Counted from the first letter of the stretch, positions 22,206 through 33,475 are shown. The stretch: 64,000 nt of DNA from Notamacropus eugenii (GCF_028372415.1 NC_092875.1:189811522-189875521); one strand, 5' to 3'. The notes: generated by a model not told the origin, from the sequence alone. Made by a program: numbers and translations.

Positions 22206-22534
22206 AAAGTGATTGAGAATCAATGGACAAAGATTCCTATTGGATACTTAGAGGGAATGACTGGAAATTGCTAAGATACTTCATGCATTACAATTATTTA
22301 AATGTAAATAGTTAGCAAGCAAACATGTGTGTATTGATGTTCAATGTAATTGCTATAGCTCCAGTCAACAGATACAAGGGGAAGGAATCCTTTGATTACT
22401 GTCCTTACAATGAAAAGCAAAGTAAGGGCACAAAGGTGAAAATGAGGAAAGACAACCAAAGGAAATTGGTTAAGATAGTAAGTGCTTAGTGCTCATTGAA
22501 TGAATAAATGAATAAAATTACAGAGTTAGATTAG
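22206..22534. repeat. L1-associated tail sequence shared with 61720-61800, then unique
   Basis: Around 22283-22370 the string of atttaaatgtaaatagtt, agcaagcaaac and tgatgttcaatgtaattgct closely follows the order at 61735-61797, which itself ends an L1-type element. It is probably part of the 3' end of the same subfamily. Confidence 0.4.
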
Positions 22535-23020
22535 ATTCTTTTTTAAATTTTTTAAAATTTTATTTTTAATTTATGGACTAAAACAAGCATTTCTATAACA
22601 TGGTACAATAAAAAAGATGACTGTATATGAAACTATAAATCTACTACATATGACTTACTATTCCTTTCAGATATACAACAAAATTATCATATAAATTATG
22701 TTCTTCCACTCCACCCTAGAGATGAGTACCATTAGACACAAACAGATATACACACTCACACGGGTATGTATGTATGCATATGTGTGTATGTACGTAAAAT
22801 TATTCTATACGTACTTCTATTTATCAGCTCTTTCTCTGGATACAGATAGCATCTTTCTTCATAGGTCCTTTACAGTTAATTTGGGTATTTATAATAGTCA
22901 AAATCACTTACTCAAAGTCGTTCTTAAAACAATATTGCTATTACTGTATACAATGTTCAATTTTTGTGACTTTGTTCAGGTCTTTCCATGTTTTTCTAAG
23001 ATCACTGAGCTCACCTAAAG
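22535..23020 (-). pseudogene. LINE-1 3' end, antisense
   Basis: The antisense 3' terminus runs from an A/T-rich end at 22550 (tttatttttaatttatgg) through aaacaagcatttctataaca, ccaccctagagatgagtacc, tctttctctggatacagata, ttaaaacaatattgctatta and tctttccatgtttttctaag. The same terminus appears in sense at 38166, 46715 and 52085. Confidence 0.8.
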
Positions 23021-23699
23021 CCTCCTATAAGCATCAGGTTCTAAGATTCTATTACTATTAAGAGAAGATGGAAACTCATGTGTGTGGAGATTTAAATTAA
23101 TAATGTGTAACTTGAATTTAATGAAAAAATCAGTGTGAAGTTGGCATAAGTTTCTATGGAAAGAAGACATTTTCTCAGAAGTCCCTTCTAACTTTGTTCT
23201 CTTGCAATCCTAACAGATAAGAAAGATGATTTTTGTGCCTTATATTTTGGTCTGTTTAGAAATGAGAAGACAGAGGTTGAGAAGTCAATGAAAAGCCTGT
23301 AGAGGAAGACTGTCTAATCCTTTTGACTAGATTGAAGGGAATCCATTGCTTTTCATTAACTTTATAACCATTTTTTCTAGGACCCCTAGATATCCAATTC
23401 TGTCTGTTTATTTAAGGTGATATTGTTTGAATGGCAGAACCCCACATGTAGGTCCCTCAGAGCACTCAGGGCTGAACATGGCAGGGTTCATTTTAGATCA
23501 GATCTGTGCTACAGAAAATTGTGACTTCAAGGGGAAAAAAATCAATAAACCACAAATTCAGTTTTGATCATTTCCAAATATCTAAGACGAGATTTCTTCT
23601 TTCCTTTCCAACTCATGGCTCCTCCTGGGACTAAACCTAGTTCATATGAGCCCACAGCTGGGGCTCCTTTAATGGGACAGGTTCACCCTTACCTTCTGA
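23021..23699. other. unique DNA
   Basis: No gene or repeat recognised in about 680 bp. Confidence 0.35.
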
Positions 23700-24330
23700 T
23701 CAGAAAGTCTTACATTTACTTTTAGGACCAAGTACAAACTCTTCTGATTGGAATTTAAAGCCCTTTACAACCTAGCCTCAAACTACCTACACACATACTA
23801 TGGTCCAGTCAAACTGGCTTTATTGTGCCGCATGGACACAATAGTCCATTTCCAGTCTCATCTCTCCAGTAAACCATGTGGTACCAGGAGAAGAGGGGCC
23901 ACATAGCTATAGAAATGACAGCTGGCTAGAGGAAATGAGGGAACCATTGGACTACTTGCTGTTCCTTGTGTACAACATGCCATCTCCCAGCTTCGTGCTT
24001 TTATTCAGATTTCCCCTCCTCCCTTTGCTTCCTTCCCACTTTTTCCTCTTAGAACTTCTAGATACCTTCAAGGTTTGACTCAACTGTCACCTTTTCAAAA
24101 GATCTTTCCTGATTCTTCCAGTTGTTAGATTACTTACCCCGTCTCCCATTACTTTGTGTTTATTCTTTATCTATCCAACATTTACTTCTCTGTGAATATG
24201 TTATATACATTTACTAGAAGTTAAGTTTCTTGGGGAGAGGCACTATTTCAGTTTTGCAGTTTGCATCCTCAATGCCTAGTATAGCACCAAGCACAAAGAA
24301 GGTGATAAACAAAAACCTTGTTGATTAATA
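23700..24330 (+). repeat. L2 LINE 3' region
   Basis: Sense order: aaagccctttacaacctagc, ctcaaactacctacacacat, tccagtctcatctctccagt, then after diverged DNA aaggtttgactcaactgtca, cttttcaaaagatctttcct and ctcaatgcctagtatagcac, ending ttgttgattaat. It covers the end of the L2 ORF and the 3'UTR. Confidence 0.8.
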
Positions 24331-24334
24331 GAAG

Positions 24335-24590
24335 AGGTAACTAGGTGGCATACTGGATAGAGCACCAGGCCTGGGGTAGGGAAGACTTCAGTTCAAATCT
24401 GACATCAGAAACTGTGTGGCCCTGGGAATGTCACTTAACCTCTGTTTGCCTTATTTTCCTTATTCATAAAATGGAGTTAATAAGAGTATCCACCTTCCAG
24501 GACTGTTGTGAATATCAGATGAGATTGTAATTGTAAAGATTTACACAATATCTGGCACATAGTAGGCACATATGAAAGTCAACTGTTATT
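24335..24590 (+). repeat. MIR SINE, nearly full length
   Basis: Head taactaggtggcatactgg, gagcaccaggcctgggg, ttcagttcaaatctgacat, CORE gtcacttaacctctgtttgc, then ccaccttccaggactgttgt and an L2-like tail tctggcacatagtaggcaca. Confidence 0.9.
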
Positions 24591-24699
24591 AACAGGAAGG
24601 AAAGAACTCCTGGAAAATATGAGTTCCTAGACTAAAACTCTTGAGAAGAAGAGGCATTCCTAGACAATGCCACATTCATGAATGAAGAATGAATGGACA

Positions 24700-24990
24700 A
24701 ATAATAAATAAAAAGGAATTTATTAATCACTTATTATGTGCCAGGGACCTTGCTAAGTGCAGGAGATATTTTTCAAAACCCAGCAAACAAACATAGAGAG
24801 ATAATCTCTGAGTACAAAGACCTTACATTCTAATAAGGGAAGGTAAGATAGATAGATAGGGAAGTATTGGCCAAGGAAGGGAATTTCAGTCTGGAGAATC
24901 ACAGGGAAAATGAGTTGATCCATTGTATAGTTCACTGAAATGCCTTTTACAGAAGCAATGAAAGCACTGATTACCATTCCAAGCAAAAGC
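24700..24990 (-). repeat. L2 LINE 3' region, antisense
   Basis: Shows ttattatgtgccagggacct, tgctaagtgcaggagatat and accttacattctaataaggg. The remainder is diverged. Confidence 0.6.
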
Positions 24991-25104
24991 TCGAAATCTG
25001 AGGGGAAAGGGGAGAGACCCAGGCAGCAGGTCTGGGTAGATGACTAGAGTGGATATAAAGTCAAAGCACGGTCTGGGAATCTAACACCAGGTACAGGCTA
25101 AGTG

Positions 25105-25520
25105 CCCTTCTTGTTCATTCTTCATTTTCAGAGAACCAATGACATTATGATATTTTTATTTAAGTGTGACTTGGATTTAAGTGAGGCAGAGTTGCACAAA
25201 GTCACCAGCCTCACTCTTGCTTCCATTCATAGAAGTTCAATAGCAAGATAAATGTCAAGATGACTGGTGATGGTCAAGGATGCGGTAGAGGACCGTGGCA
25301 TGTTTGGTGTCTGACCGAGCTCTAAGCTCTCACCAGAGCCCGATTCAGCCACCTTCATGGCTGTTGAAACAATTCTGCTAGGGGAAAGTTTTACTTACTT
25401 GGGATGGACATCCCTCTAACTCACCAATGTGCTGGAGGCCCGTTGGTTGCCCTTGACCTGATTTAGCCCATCTGCCAAGACAATTTCACCAGGGTGTGAC
25501 TGCTGCATATGTTACACATT
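25105..25520 (-). repeat. RTE-related tail and 3' region, antisense
   Basis: The first 100 bp are the antisense RTE-type tail (ttcatttt-cagagaac, ggatttaagtgaggcagagt, gtcaccagcctcact). This is followed by GC-richer sequence (ctctaagctctcaccagagc, ttcatggctgttgaaacaat) not found in the SINEs. It may be the 3' end of an RTE LINE itself. Confidence 0.45.
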
Positions 25521-25653
25521 TTTGGAGCCCCAGGTGAATGGGTGAAAGGTGAGCACCAAAGGTAGAGGAGCCCCCCTGAAAAGAGCTCAGCAAGCCCTCA
25601 CACCAGAGGTGCTACCCCTCCCTGAACCCCTATACACCCTAAATGGACTAATA

Positions 25654-25851
25654 CAGGGGGTGGGGAACCTGTGGCTTCAAGGCTACATGTGGTTCTCTAG
25701 GTCCTCAAGTGGAGGACTGAATCCAAATTTCACAGAACAAAACCCTTTAACAAAAGGATTTGTTCTGTAAAACTTGGACTCGGTCAAAAAGCCGTGCCCA
25801 AGAACCTAGAAGGCCACATGTGACCTCAAGGCCACAGGTTCTCCATCCCTA
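25654..25851 (+). mobile_element. hAT-type MITE with 8-bp target duplication
   Basis: A 198-bp element bounded by imperfect terminal inverted repeats of about 50 bp. The left is cagggggtggggaacctgtg; the right end, inverted, reads tagggatggagaacctgtgg. Both continue through an acatgtgg word. The flanks gactaata (25646-25653) and gactgcta (25852-25859) match at 6 of 8 positions, the size expected for hAT transposases. It has no transposase coding capacity, so it is non-autonomous. Strand is arbitrary. Confidence 0.85.
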
Positions 25852-25859
25852 GACTGCTA

Positions 25860-26780
25860 TCTACTCTCTTGTTCACCTTTTAAAATAGCTGGGCTCTGGG
25901 ATGGGAGTCCTAAGCATTAGTAGATTAATACCATCAGCCACTTAGAAATACAAATTTTGAATATCGGGGGTACAGATGGCCAGTTCTGAGTGGAGAGGTA
26001 TTGGCTCTCAACAGTAGACAGACAATAAGATGGTTTGGGTAGATGGCTGGATGGGATGCGATTGTCACCAAGTAGAGGAGTTGTGGGATCAATCAGAAGC
26101 CACAGGAATGGGTCAACAAAAGACAAAGCAAACTTGGACCTTGTTCTTCATTATTAATCCTGTTAGAAGGGAATTAACTCCACCTCCACTTCTTTCTCCT
26201 TTCAGAGGGATCTTCAAACTTAGGGTGATAATATTAGTCTCAAGGACTGTTTAGGTCTTCAGGGAAAGATGAGATTCACTTGAGAGGGAAAGAGATGTCT
26301 CTTGCCTTTTATGGACTTGTGTATAAATCCTTTTTTTCTCTCTTGTGTGAAATAAAACCTAGTCTATATTTGACATATAATTAGCCTGAGTACTTGTATG
26401 GGAGCTGAGTACCCTTTTACCTTATCTATAGAGAGTTACATAGTTACATACAAACTGCATTCTAGTATCTCCAAGGAAGAAACTGAAGGGGGGAAAATAA
26501 TGCAAAGAGAGTGGTTTTTTGTTTTTTGTTTGTTTTGTTGTTTTTTTTTTTTCAGAAATGACCCCAAGATTAAATCTAGTCTATCTAAACCCAGAAATTT
26601 AGATGGGTCATGAGTCATACAAATAAATAATAATCAATGTCTCATTGAACCAGGTAGTCTCTCAAATACCAACTTTTAAAAAAATGCTATGATGTCTTTT
26701 CAGCAAAAAGCATTGGGGCTAAGAGCCAGAAGAAAATTCTGCCTGCTATTAGAGAGAGGAGGGGAAGGGGAGAAAGATCA
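25860..26780. other. unique DNA with T-rich stretch
   Basis: No gene or repeat recognised. T/G-rich simple sequence lies at 26515-26552. Confidence 0.35.
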
Positions 26781-27200
26781 ATTATTTTATCTTAACCATT
26801 GAAATTCCATCGACAAGCTGGAAATGTTGTTCTTCAGCCAGCTGCATCTGAGGTGCCTTCCTCTTATCTGATAAACCCTTGGAGGGCCACCAGCAGTTCA
26901 TTTCTCTTTCTTCTGTAGGGAGTCTGGCCATAATGTGAGCTTTCTTTTTCTTTAGAGAAACATCAAAATTCAGCATTAAGCCTGTGGGTTTCTTTATTAC
27001 CATCTAAGGAGTACTGGCAGACTGGAGCCATTTTTCCCTCTGTCAGACCTTTAAATGATTCTTCATGCTTTTGTCACATAATTAAAATTAGATTATTTCA
27101 ACTCCCTGCTGGCTGGCCTGAGAGGGGAGCCTTGGAAAGCCTCCAGCTGGCCCACAGAGCCTTTGTAAAAGTCAAGGGATGCTCAAAACCCTCTTTTACC
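26781..27200. promoter_or_regulatory. unique motif-rich island, candidate enhancer
   Basis: No repeat is detectable. Adjacent E-boxes CAGCTG and CATCTG lie at 26839-26850. Just downstream is a palindromic GATA double site TTATCTGATAA (26864-26874). A homeodomain-like AT core lies at 27078-27095 (ATAATTAAAATTAGATTA). This motif grouping in non-repetitive DNA resembles mammalian conserved enhancers, but conservation cannot be tested here. Confidence 0.3.
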
Positions 27201-28234
27201 GCACCCTTCACCCTCCCCCAATGAGGAAATTAGTGTGTCCCCAGCCAGTTAAATAAGATTTATTCTGAGGTTTATCATTTGTTGCTTATTTTTCCAAGGG
27301 CTGAATGCTTTCTACTAAAGAACACAGAGTCAGGGATTGGTATGTTCATTTCTGTAGAGGTTACACTGTTACTTGTCCCCCATTTTTCAGAGCTAAGAGA
27401 TCTGTATTTTGGGGGGGTCCTGCCAAGTGGAGGTCACTACTGGAAAAAAAATAGAGGGTAAGAGAGGGTAGGTATAATCCCTGCAATTAAACGCATATAT
27501 TATAGCATATGCTTAGTTCACAATAAGATCTTTAGTTTCACAGCCAACGCAGAATCTAGATTCCCCACCCTACTGCCTGAGCCCTTCTCCTTTGAAGCTT
27601 CTGATGCCCTGCCAATCTTACATTCCCTGGCCAGGTTTCTGAGGGCAGCTTAAATTAGGTCCCAGTAACATAGTTTAGCATCAAGGTCTCTCACCACTGC
27701 AGACAGTGCAAAACAACACCTTACAACACACTTTCTCATGCCGAGTTGAAGACATCTGCTTCTTCTCTGTCCCTCTTAATCCTCCTAAAGGACTGATAAA
27801 GTATAGTCTTTCCCTTTCCTTCCCTCCCCCCTCCCCCACCTCTGCCCTTGTTTTCAGTTCTCTGAGTTAAAAGATCAGCTCTCATCTCTCACGCTGGCTA
27901 AATGTCTCCTTCACAATCTTTCATTTAGTCAGTCAAACAAATCTCTTCGTCCATCTTCACTTGCCTGCCATACAGCTACATTTATTTCTGTTCCAACCTG
28001 GGACTTATAATTGTAAGGCATTCCAGAGAGAGTGCATCCCTGTCCAGACATAGCAAGGGACTCCTTTCCTTCTGAAGAAGGTAAGGATGTGTTCAAATAC
28101 CATTCCTTTCGTGCTTCTCAAACTCTTCCTCCTGAGATGCCTTTGGCAGCAGGAGTGGAATCCTCTGCCTTTTAAAGTCTCTAACAATCTTTTCTGCATT
28201 TCCAGTCCTCACAAACTTAACTTCTCTCCACATT
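27201..28234. other. unique DNA, about 1 kb
   Basis: No recognised repeat, exon or RNA. C/T-rich around 27810-27842. Confidence 0.35.
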
Positions 28235-28450
28235 TCTAGTGACGTTGACCTTCAGCATTGATCTCCAACTTTACGCCTTTGCATTGGCTGGCCTGTATGC
28301 TTTGAATGCTCTCCCTCCTCACCTCCACCTGCTGCCTTCCTCCAAGATTCAGCTCAAATCCCACCTCCCGCAAAAGATTTCTTCCTTGCCTCCCCACTCA
28401 CATTGTCTTTCCTCTGAGATTTCCTCCATTTTACCCTGTTTTGGGGGGTT
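28235..28450 (+). repeat. L2 LINE 3' region
   Basis: Sense words: tatgctttgaatgctctccc, tcctcacctccacctgctgc and ttcagctcaaatcccacctc, as in the C-terminal end of the L2 ORF and its early 3'UTR. Confidence 0.7.
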
Positions 28451-28765
28451 AGAGACATGGCACCCCGTTGATCAGGAAAGTCTACACAAAATTCTTTGGC
28501 CCTCCCTTCATACCAGAGAAGAAGTCTGAATTATTATGGTATTAAAAGATAAAATATGTTGATATTATACTATACATATATTTTATTCATTCTAAATTTC
28601 TAAACTTTTTCTGTGTTGTCTGCTGGCCTTTGTGTGTTGTTTTTGGCTTCCACAAAACTCCTCCAAAATTCCCATTTAATTTCTTATGCTGACCCCGAGA
28701 TATATAGGAACCCCGAGGGGGAAAGTCACAATGTGAAAGCGATAACTGCGTATAGTATGTACAGG
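28451..28765. other. unassigned DNA
   Basis: Nothing recognised. It includes a short CG-containing block at 28692-28755. Confidence 0.3.
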
Positions 28766-28990
28766 ATAACTAGGTGACACAATGGGTAGAGCATCAGCCT
28801 TGGAGTCAGGAGGACCTGAGTTCAAAAGTGGCTTCAGATACTGGGTGACCCGGGGCAAGTCATTTAACTTCGTGTTTGCCTAAGTTCTTCATCTGTAAAA
28901 TGATCTGGAGGAGGAAAAGGCAAACTACTCCACTGTCTTTGCCAGGAAATTCCCAAAAGGAGCCACAAAGAGTCAGATATGATTCAACAA
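28766..28990 (+). repeat. tRNA-derived SINE, GGAGAAGGAAATGGC-tail type
   Basis: Head gataactaggtgacacaatg, gagtcaggaggacctgagtt, CORE caagtcatttaacttcgtg, tail ggaggaggaaaaggcaaact, ccactgtctttgccagg and gagccacaaagagtcag. Confidence 0.85.
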
Positions 28991-29155
28991 ATGTCTAATA
29001 TTTTTGCATTCTGTATCTCCTATTTCAATATGAGTTCTTTGAGGGCAAAGATCAAGTTTGTTCTGTTTTGTTTTTTATACTTTTTTATATGCCTGTACTT
29101 AGTACAGTATCTGGCACATAGTTAGTGCTTAAAAAATGCTTGTTGGTTGACCCAC
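28991..29155 (+). repeat. L2 LINE 3' end
   Basis: Words: gagttctttgagggcaaaga, cctgtacttagtacagtatc, ggcacatagttagtgcttaa and aatgcttgttggttgacc. Confidence 0.75.
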
Positions 29156-29667
29156 TAAAGAGGGCTTGAAACTTTCCTGAAATTTAGCATCTTCACTAAA
29201 AACCACCAGCACCCTGATTTAGTACACCGGCATAGAGAAGTGAAAGAAACCAGGTCAGATTGGTTGAACTTATGGGATTTACTTTAGGAAAGAAAATGAG
29301 GCAAGTCTTTTGGAAATAGTGATCCAACAGACCCACCACAGTCTGAGAAACAGTGCCCCACCTGTTCTGAATTTCTTCCAAAAGGAATGGTTTCTCGATA
29401 TTCCTAGAAAAGAAACCCAAATATATGGTCATCTCATCAAGGCTACACTGGTTCTGACACCAAGATGTCAATGTAACCTAACTAAACTAATGAAATGTTA
29501 TCAACCCACAGCTAAGTTAACCTGCTCAGTCATTTATTGTTACAACTGTTAAGATTTAGTTCAGAAAACATTGAGTGGAAAGGCTAACTTGGCTCCGTAG
29601 AAATAGCCATAAAAATTAAAATGTAGCAAAGAATGGATACCTGAATATCTTCTAAACATCTTAGGAA
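29156..29667. other. unassigned DNA
   Basis: No repeat recognised. A 91-codon minus frame at 29196-29471 has no recognisable similarity. Confidence 0.3.
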
Positions 29668-29896
29668 TTTTGTTGTTTAAGTCATTTCAGTCATGTCCAA
29701 TTCTTCTTGACCCCATTTGGGGTTTTCTTGGCAAAGACACTGGACTGGGTTGCCATTTCCATCTCCATCTCATTTCACAGATGAGGAAACAAAGGCAACA
29801 TCACACAGCTAGTACCTAAAGGCACATGTCAATTCAGGACAAGGAGTCTTCATGACTTAAGGGTTAGTGCTCTATCCACTGCACCACCCAGCTGCC
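29668..29896 (-). repeat. tRNA-derived SINE, GGAGAAGGAAATGGC-tail type
   Basis: Antisense: ttcagtcatgtccaattctt, ggggttttcttggcaaagac, actgggttgccatttccatc, a CORE with a deletion, and head tctatccactgcaccaccca. Confidence 0.85.
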
Positions 29897-30319
29897 AAAG
29901 ATTTATACTTATCAACATTTCTCATCTCACAAGCCATTTTCTTGGTCACCCACCCAGGAACTACTTCTTCTAAATCATTGGACTTCCTGATACCATATCA
30001 TGAGTGACTTGATGCACGCAGTTTGGGGACAACTGCTCAAGGACCATACTGTTCTGATTGTTGAATCAGCTAGGGCAAAAAGGCAAGACTCAGTAGATCA
30101 AAATTGCCCTATGCTATGCTTCACTACTCATCTAACCACCACTCCCTGCTTACTTCTGACATCCCCCCCAGTCATTAAACAAATGCCTCCTCCACCTCCA
30201 CCACTTTTCTTTTTTTGCTGTGAATAGTAATCACATTCATACCACCATTGCTACTGGAAAGAGCATGTCCATTGATTTTATTATTTCACTCATGATAATA
30301 GTACATGTGATTTCTACAT
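29897..30319. other. unassigned DNA
   Basis: Nothing recognised apart from a CCTCCACCT-rich stretch at 30186-30204. Confidence 0.3.
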
Positions 30320-30480
30320 CCTTCCCTGGTTACCCTTGTCTTTGCTGTCTCCCCCTATTAGACAGCAATCTCCTTAAGGTCACAGACCTTCTTGCTTTTT
30401 TATTTGTGTTTCCAGTACTTAGTAGAAAGCTTTAACACTTATAAGTAATAAGTACTTACTCCTTTTCATTTTTCTGTTCC
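30320..30480 (+). repeat. L2 LINE 3' end
   Basis: Words: ccccctattagacagcaatc, tccttaaggtcacagacctt and tgtttccagtacttagtag. Confidence 0.65.
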
Positions 30481-30849
30481 TTCATTCATTGCAAAGAATA
30501 TTCATATCTGCATATCCTCAGAAGACAGCCAATTGGTAAAATACTTACTTACAGGTTAAAATGTCTGATCTTCTCTAAAATGAATAGCTTATCATTCAAT
30601 TATCCATCAGGATTTAATGAGCACCTGTCACATGACTAGCATATAACCAGTTTTACAGTAGAGAGAAAGTACAAGGATGGTCAATAATTGGCTTGTGTGA
30701 TAAAGCACATCAATAACAAAATTAAAATTCCTACTTTTAGTTTAATAGTTAGCCCACTTGTTTAGTTCCAAAGCCCAAGTGAAAAAGTTTCTTTTTATTG
30801 CCAACGTATTTAATACAGGTTCTTATTACTGTTAAAAAGAATCACAGAG
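30481..30849. other. unassigned DNA
   Basis: Nothing recognised. Confidence 0.3.
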
Positions 30850-31000
30850 TCAGTTAGGTGGCTGTGAATAGAACACTGGTCCTGGAGTCAGGAGGACCCG
30901 AGTTCAAATTTGACCTTAAACACTTGACACACTTACTAACTGTGTGATCTTGGGCAAATCACTTAATCCCAATTGCCTGGCTGTACGTCCCTCTCCAAAA
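30850..31000 (+). repeat. tRNA-derived SINE head and CORE
   Basis: Words: cagttaggtggctgtgaata, cctggagtcaggaggacccg, cttgacacacttactaactg, cttgggcaaatcacttaatc and ccaattgcctgg. It ends soon after the CORE with no RTE or L2 tail. Confidence 0.75.
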
Positions 31001-31439
31001 ACAAAATCTGGGCTTCTGAAGGACGCAGGTCTATTGGGTCCATCCCATCAACCAGTCAGTTAACAGATCCAAAATTAATGTAATTTAAAGGGCTCAGAAC
31101 TCCAGTACAGAAAGTAATACTTGCAAAAGACCCCGGTGTCTGTTATCAGCTGATTCCTTATTTGAAAACAGTCCTGAGTCTACATCAATCAGTTTAGGGG
31201 CTCTATCTAATGCTGATTATCTGATCACCCCCACCTGTAGAAGTCCCATACCCGACTCTACACACCAATTCCCAGATTTCTGAGAGAGGTATTTATTGAG
31301 CAGAATCTCTGAATGATTCAACTTTTGATGTCTTCATGCAGGTCCCTTTACCTCCAAAAGCCTGAGGAGTTTTTCTTGAGTTGGTTTTCTATATGAGTTT
31401 GTGGTGCTTTCACCCTCTCAGTCACATTTAAGGTATCAT
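31001..31439. other. unassigned DNA
   Basis: Nothing recognised in about 440 bp. Confidence 0.3.
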
Positions 31440-31640
31440 TTATGTAGTATTTTATAGCTTACAAAGTGTTTTCCCTCACAACACTATGAAGTAAAGAGTG
31501 CAAACAATTCCTATTTTACAGATGAAGAAACTGAAACCCAGACAGAGTAAGAGATCTGCCCAAGGTCACTCGGATATTAAGTGGCAGCCTGGGATTTAAA
31601 TCTTATGTCTCTGACCATTCTACTGTGCAAGGCATTGTCC
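31440..31640 (-). repeat. MIR-class SINE
   Basis: Antisense: cttacaaagtgttttccctc, ctattttacagatgaagaaa, ctgcccaaggtcactcgga, cagcctgggatttaaatctt and ctgaccattctactgtgc. Confidence 0.7.
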
Positions 31641-31734
31641 AAAAGGAGAGGTGTCTCATTCAAATGATGATAATAACTGACATTTCACACCAACCAATCT
31701 TACTTCCCTTTTCGATAAGGCTTACAGATCAGCA

Positions 31735-31900
31735 GAGTGCTGCGACACAGTGTGTCTTGATTCTTGCAAGGCACTTGACAAACCTTTTCATTATATCTTT
31801 GTGAACGGATGTACAAATAGATGATTGTATAGTTGGATGGATTTCTAGCCAGCTGAATGGCCAATCTCAAAGAATGTTGAAAGATAATTGTTTAATGACT
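31735..31900 (+). pseudogene. CR1/L3 LINE reverse-transcriptase fragment
   Basis: A frame through 31822-31890 reads IVGWISSQLNGQSQRMLKDN. This is the CR1-type block that follows the first RT palm aspartate (V-W-----LNGR-QRV-). Just before it, cttgattcttgcaaggcact corresponds to the D--KAF/L region. It is frameshifted. It is closely similar, in inverse orientation, to 32846-32966. Confidence 0.75.
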
Positions 31901-32009
31901 GGACATTGACAAAATAACAATGATAAGATATAGTCCTCATTTCTCAGTCTCTCCATGGGGATGGTCCTACTATGGAGATGAGAGACTCATGCAGATGTTC
32001 TCCCAGAGT

Positions 32010-32150
32010 TCACCAGCTGGTGACATGGGAGAACGTGAGACTGGTGACTTTGCACAATCCTCCCTCACTCATATCCAATTCATTTGCAAGTTATATCATC
32101 ATCTTCCTGATGTCATGGTCCTTTTAGAGAACAAAGGACAAACCACATAT
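32010..32150 (+). repeat. RTE-type 3' tail fragment
   Basis: Words: gagactggtgactttgcaca, atcctccctcactcatatcc, catcatcttcctgatgtcat, ggtccttttagagaacaaag and gacaaaccac. Confidence 0.7.
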
Positions 32151-32794
32151 TTTGAAACTGGATTTCTGGGACTTTGTTTTTGAAGGTTTCTGGGAAAGAG
32201 AAGCTGGAAGTTGCGATGAACAACCATTCTTGTTCCCTTCTATACAGGAAGAAGCATAGGCAGGGTCAAATAGGTTGCTCATTTTCTGGCTGCAGGCTCT
32301 CTTGCACCTTCTGCTGTGATCTGAGTAGCTCAAGTTGCAAACAATGGGAACTGGAAGCTGAGAAGCAACTAATGTTCCCCTGCCTTCTAGCCAAGAGGTG
32401 ATACTGGTAAGACCTGGGAGTGAACAGCTGGTGGGGAGCTGGAGGGAAGTTCACATTGATTCTCACTTACCTGTTAAAGAACCATCAACCCAAAACTCTT
32501 AATTTTGGTAAGCTGGTGGGTGATTTCTTCTCTTTTGAGAGTGGGGTCAGACCAGAATGAAAAGCTGATTCTGCCTCCATAGTCAATAGAGCTTCTTCCT
32601 TTCCAAAGGAAACTGTTCCCCTCTTTGCTCACTCTCCTGCTGTTGTTATCATTTCATTTGCTGTTTATATGAAAGAAAATTTGGCAGTCAGCAAATCCTT
32701 GTTTTGGGAGATTGATACAGAGCAGGCAGAGATTTGGGATGAAGTCTAGATCTCTTTAGAAGGTGCATACATATGACAATAGTGCCTATAAGTA
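32151..32794. other. unique DNA
   Basis: No recognised repeat or coding signal. Short open frames on both strands (32174-32401 plus; 32124-32466 minus) are unsupported. Confidence 0.35.
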
Positions 32795-32801
32795 GAGAGA
32801 G

Positions 32802-32804
<3 letters not shown>

Positions 32805-32842
<38 letters not shown>
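32805..32842. repeat. (GT)n microsatellite
   Basis: About 19 uninterrupted GT units. Confidence 0.95.
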
Positions 32843-32845
<3 letters not shown>

Positions 32846-32966
32846 AACAATTATCTTTCAACATTCTTTGAGATTGGCCATTCAGTTGACTACAAATCCA
32901 TCTAACTACATAATAAATCATTTGTACATCTGTTCACAAAGAAATAATGAAAATGTTTGTCATATA
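32846..32966 (-). pseudogene. CR1/L3 LINE reverse-transcriptase fragment, inverted partner
   Basis: The minus strand reads VVRWICSQLNGQSQRMLKDN. It shares about 105 of 118 positions, by eye, with the inverse of 31780-31897. Homology starts immediately next to the (GT)n tract. Confidence 0.75.
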
Positions 32967-32969
32967 GTA

Positions 32970-33085
32970 TATGTATACATGTATCCAAATACGTATGTGT
33001 ATATAGGCATATATAATATACACACATATATTTTATATATATATATATACACACATACACACATACACACATGCATATATATTCT
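32970..33085. repeat. TATG/TA/CA microsatellite
   Basis: Alternating purine-pyrimidine tract of TATG, (TA)n and CACA units. Confidence 0.9.
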
Positions 33086-33254
33086 ACTTATAGTCTCTCT
33101 TGTTTCTAGAAACTTATACATGCCTAAGGGATATAATTCCAATGTACGCTCACTGGGTTTGGGCTGGATCAGTGTCTGTTCTTCCTCCATTTGTGCCCCA
33201 TACTCAGCTAAGAGGAGATGTGCCTCCCATCCCTTTCCTCTTTCCTCTTTCTTT

Positions 33255-33475
33255 CATATGCGCACATACATATACATATGTTTATATACATATACAAAAA
33301 CACCATACACAAACTCACATATACACATGCATATATACATATACCACACACAAACACACATATATACATATATATACATACTTACACATACCACACACAA
33401 ACATACATATGTATATATACATATACATGCATATATATGCATATATATATATACATACCACACACACACACACAG
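33255..33475. repeat. CA/TA/CATA compound microsatellite
   Basis: About 220 bp of alternating ACAT, ATAC and CACA units. The large Tyr/Ile/His open frames on both strands here are its translations. Confidence 0.95.
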
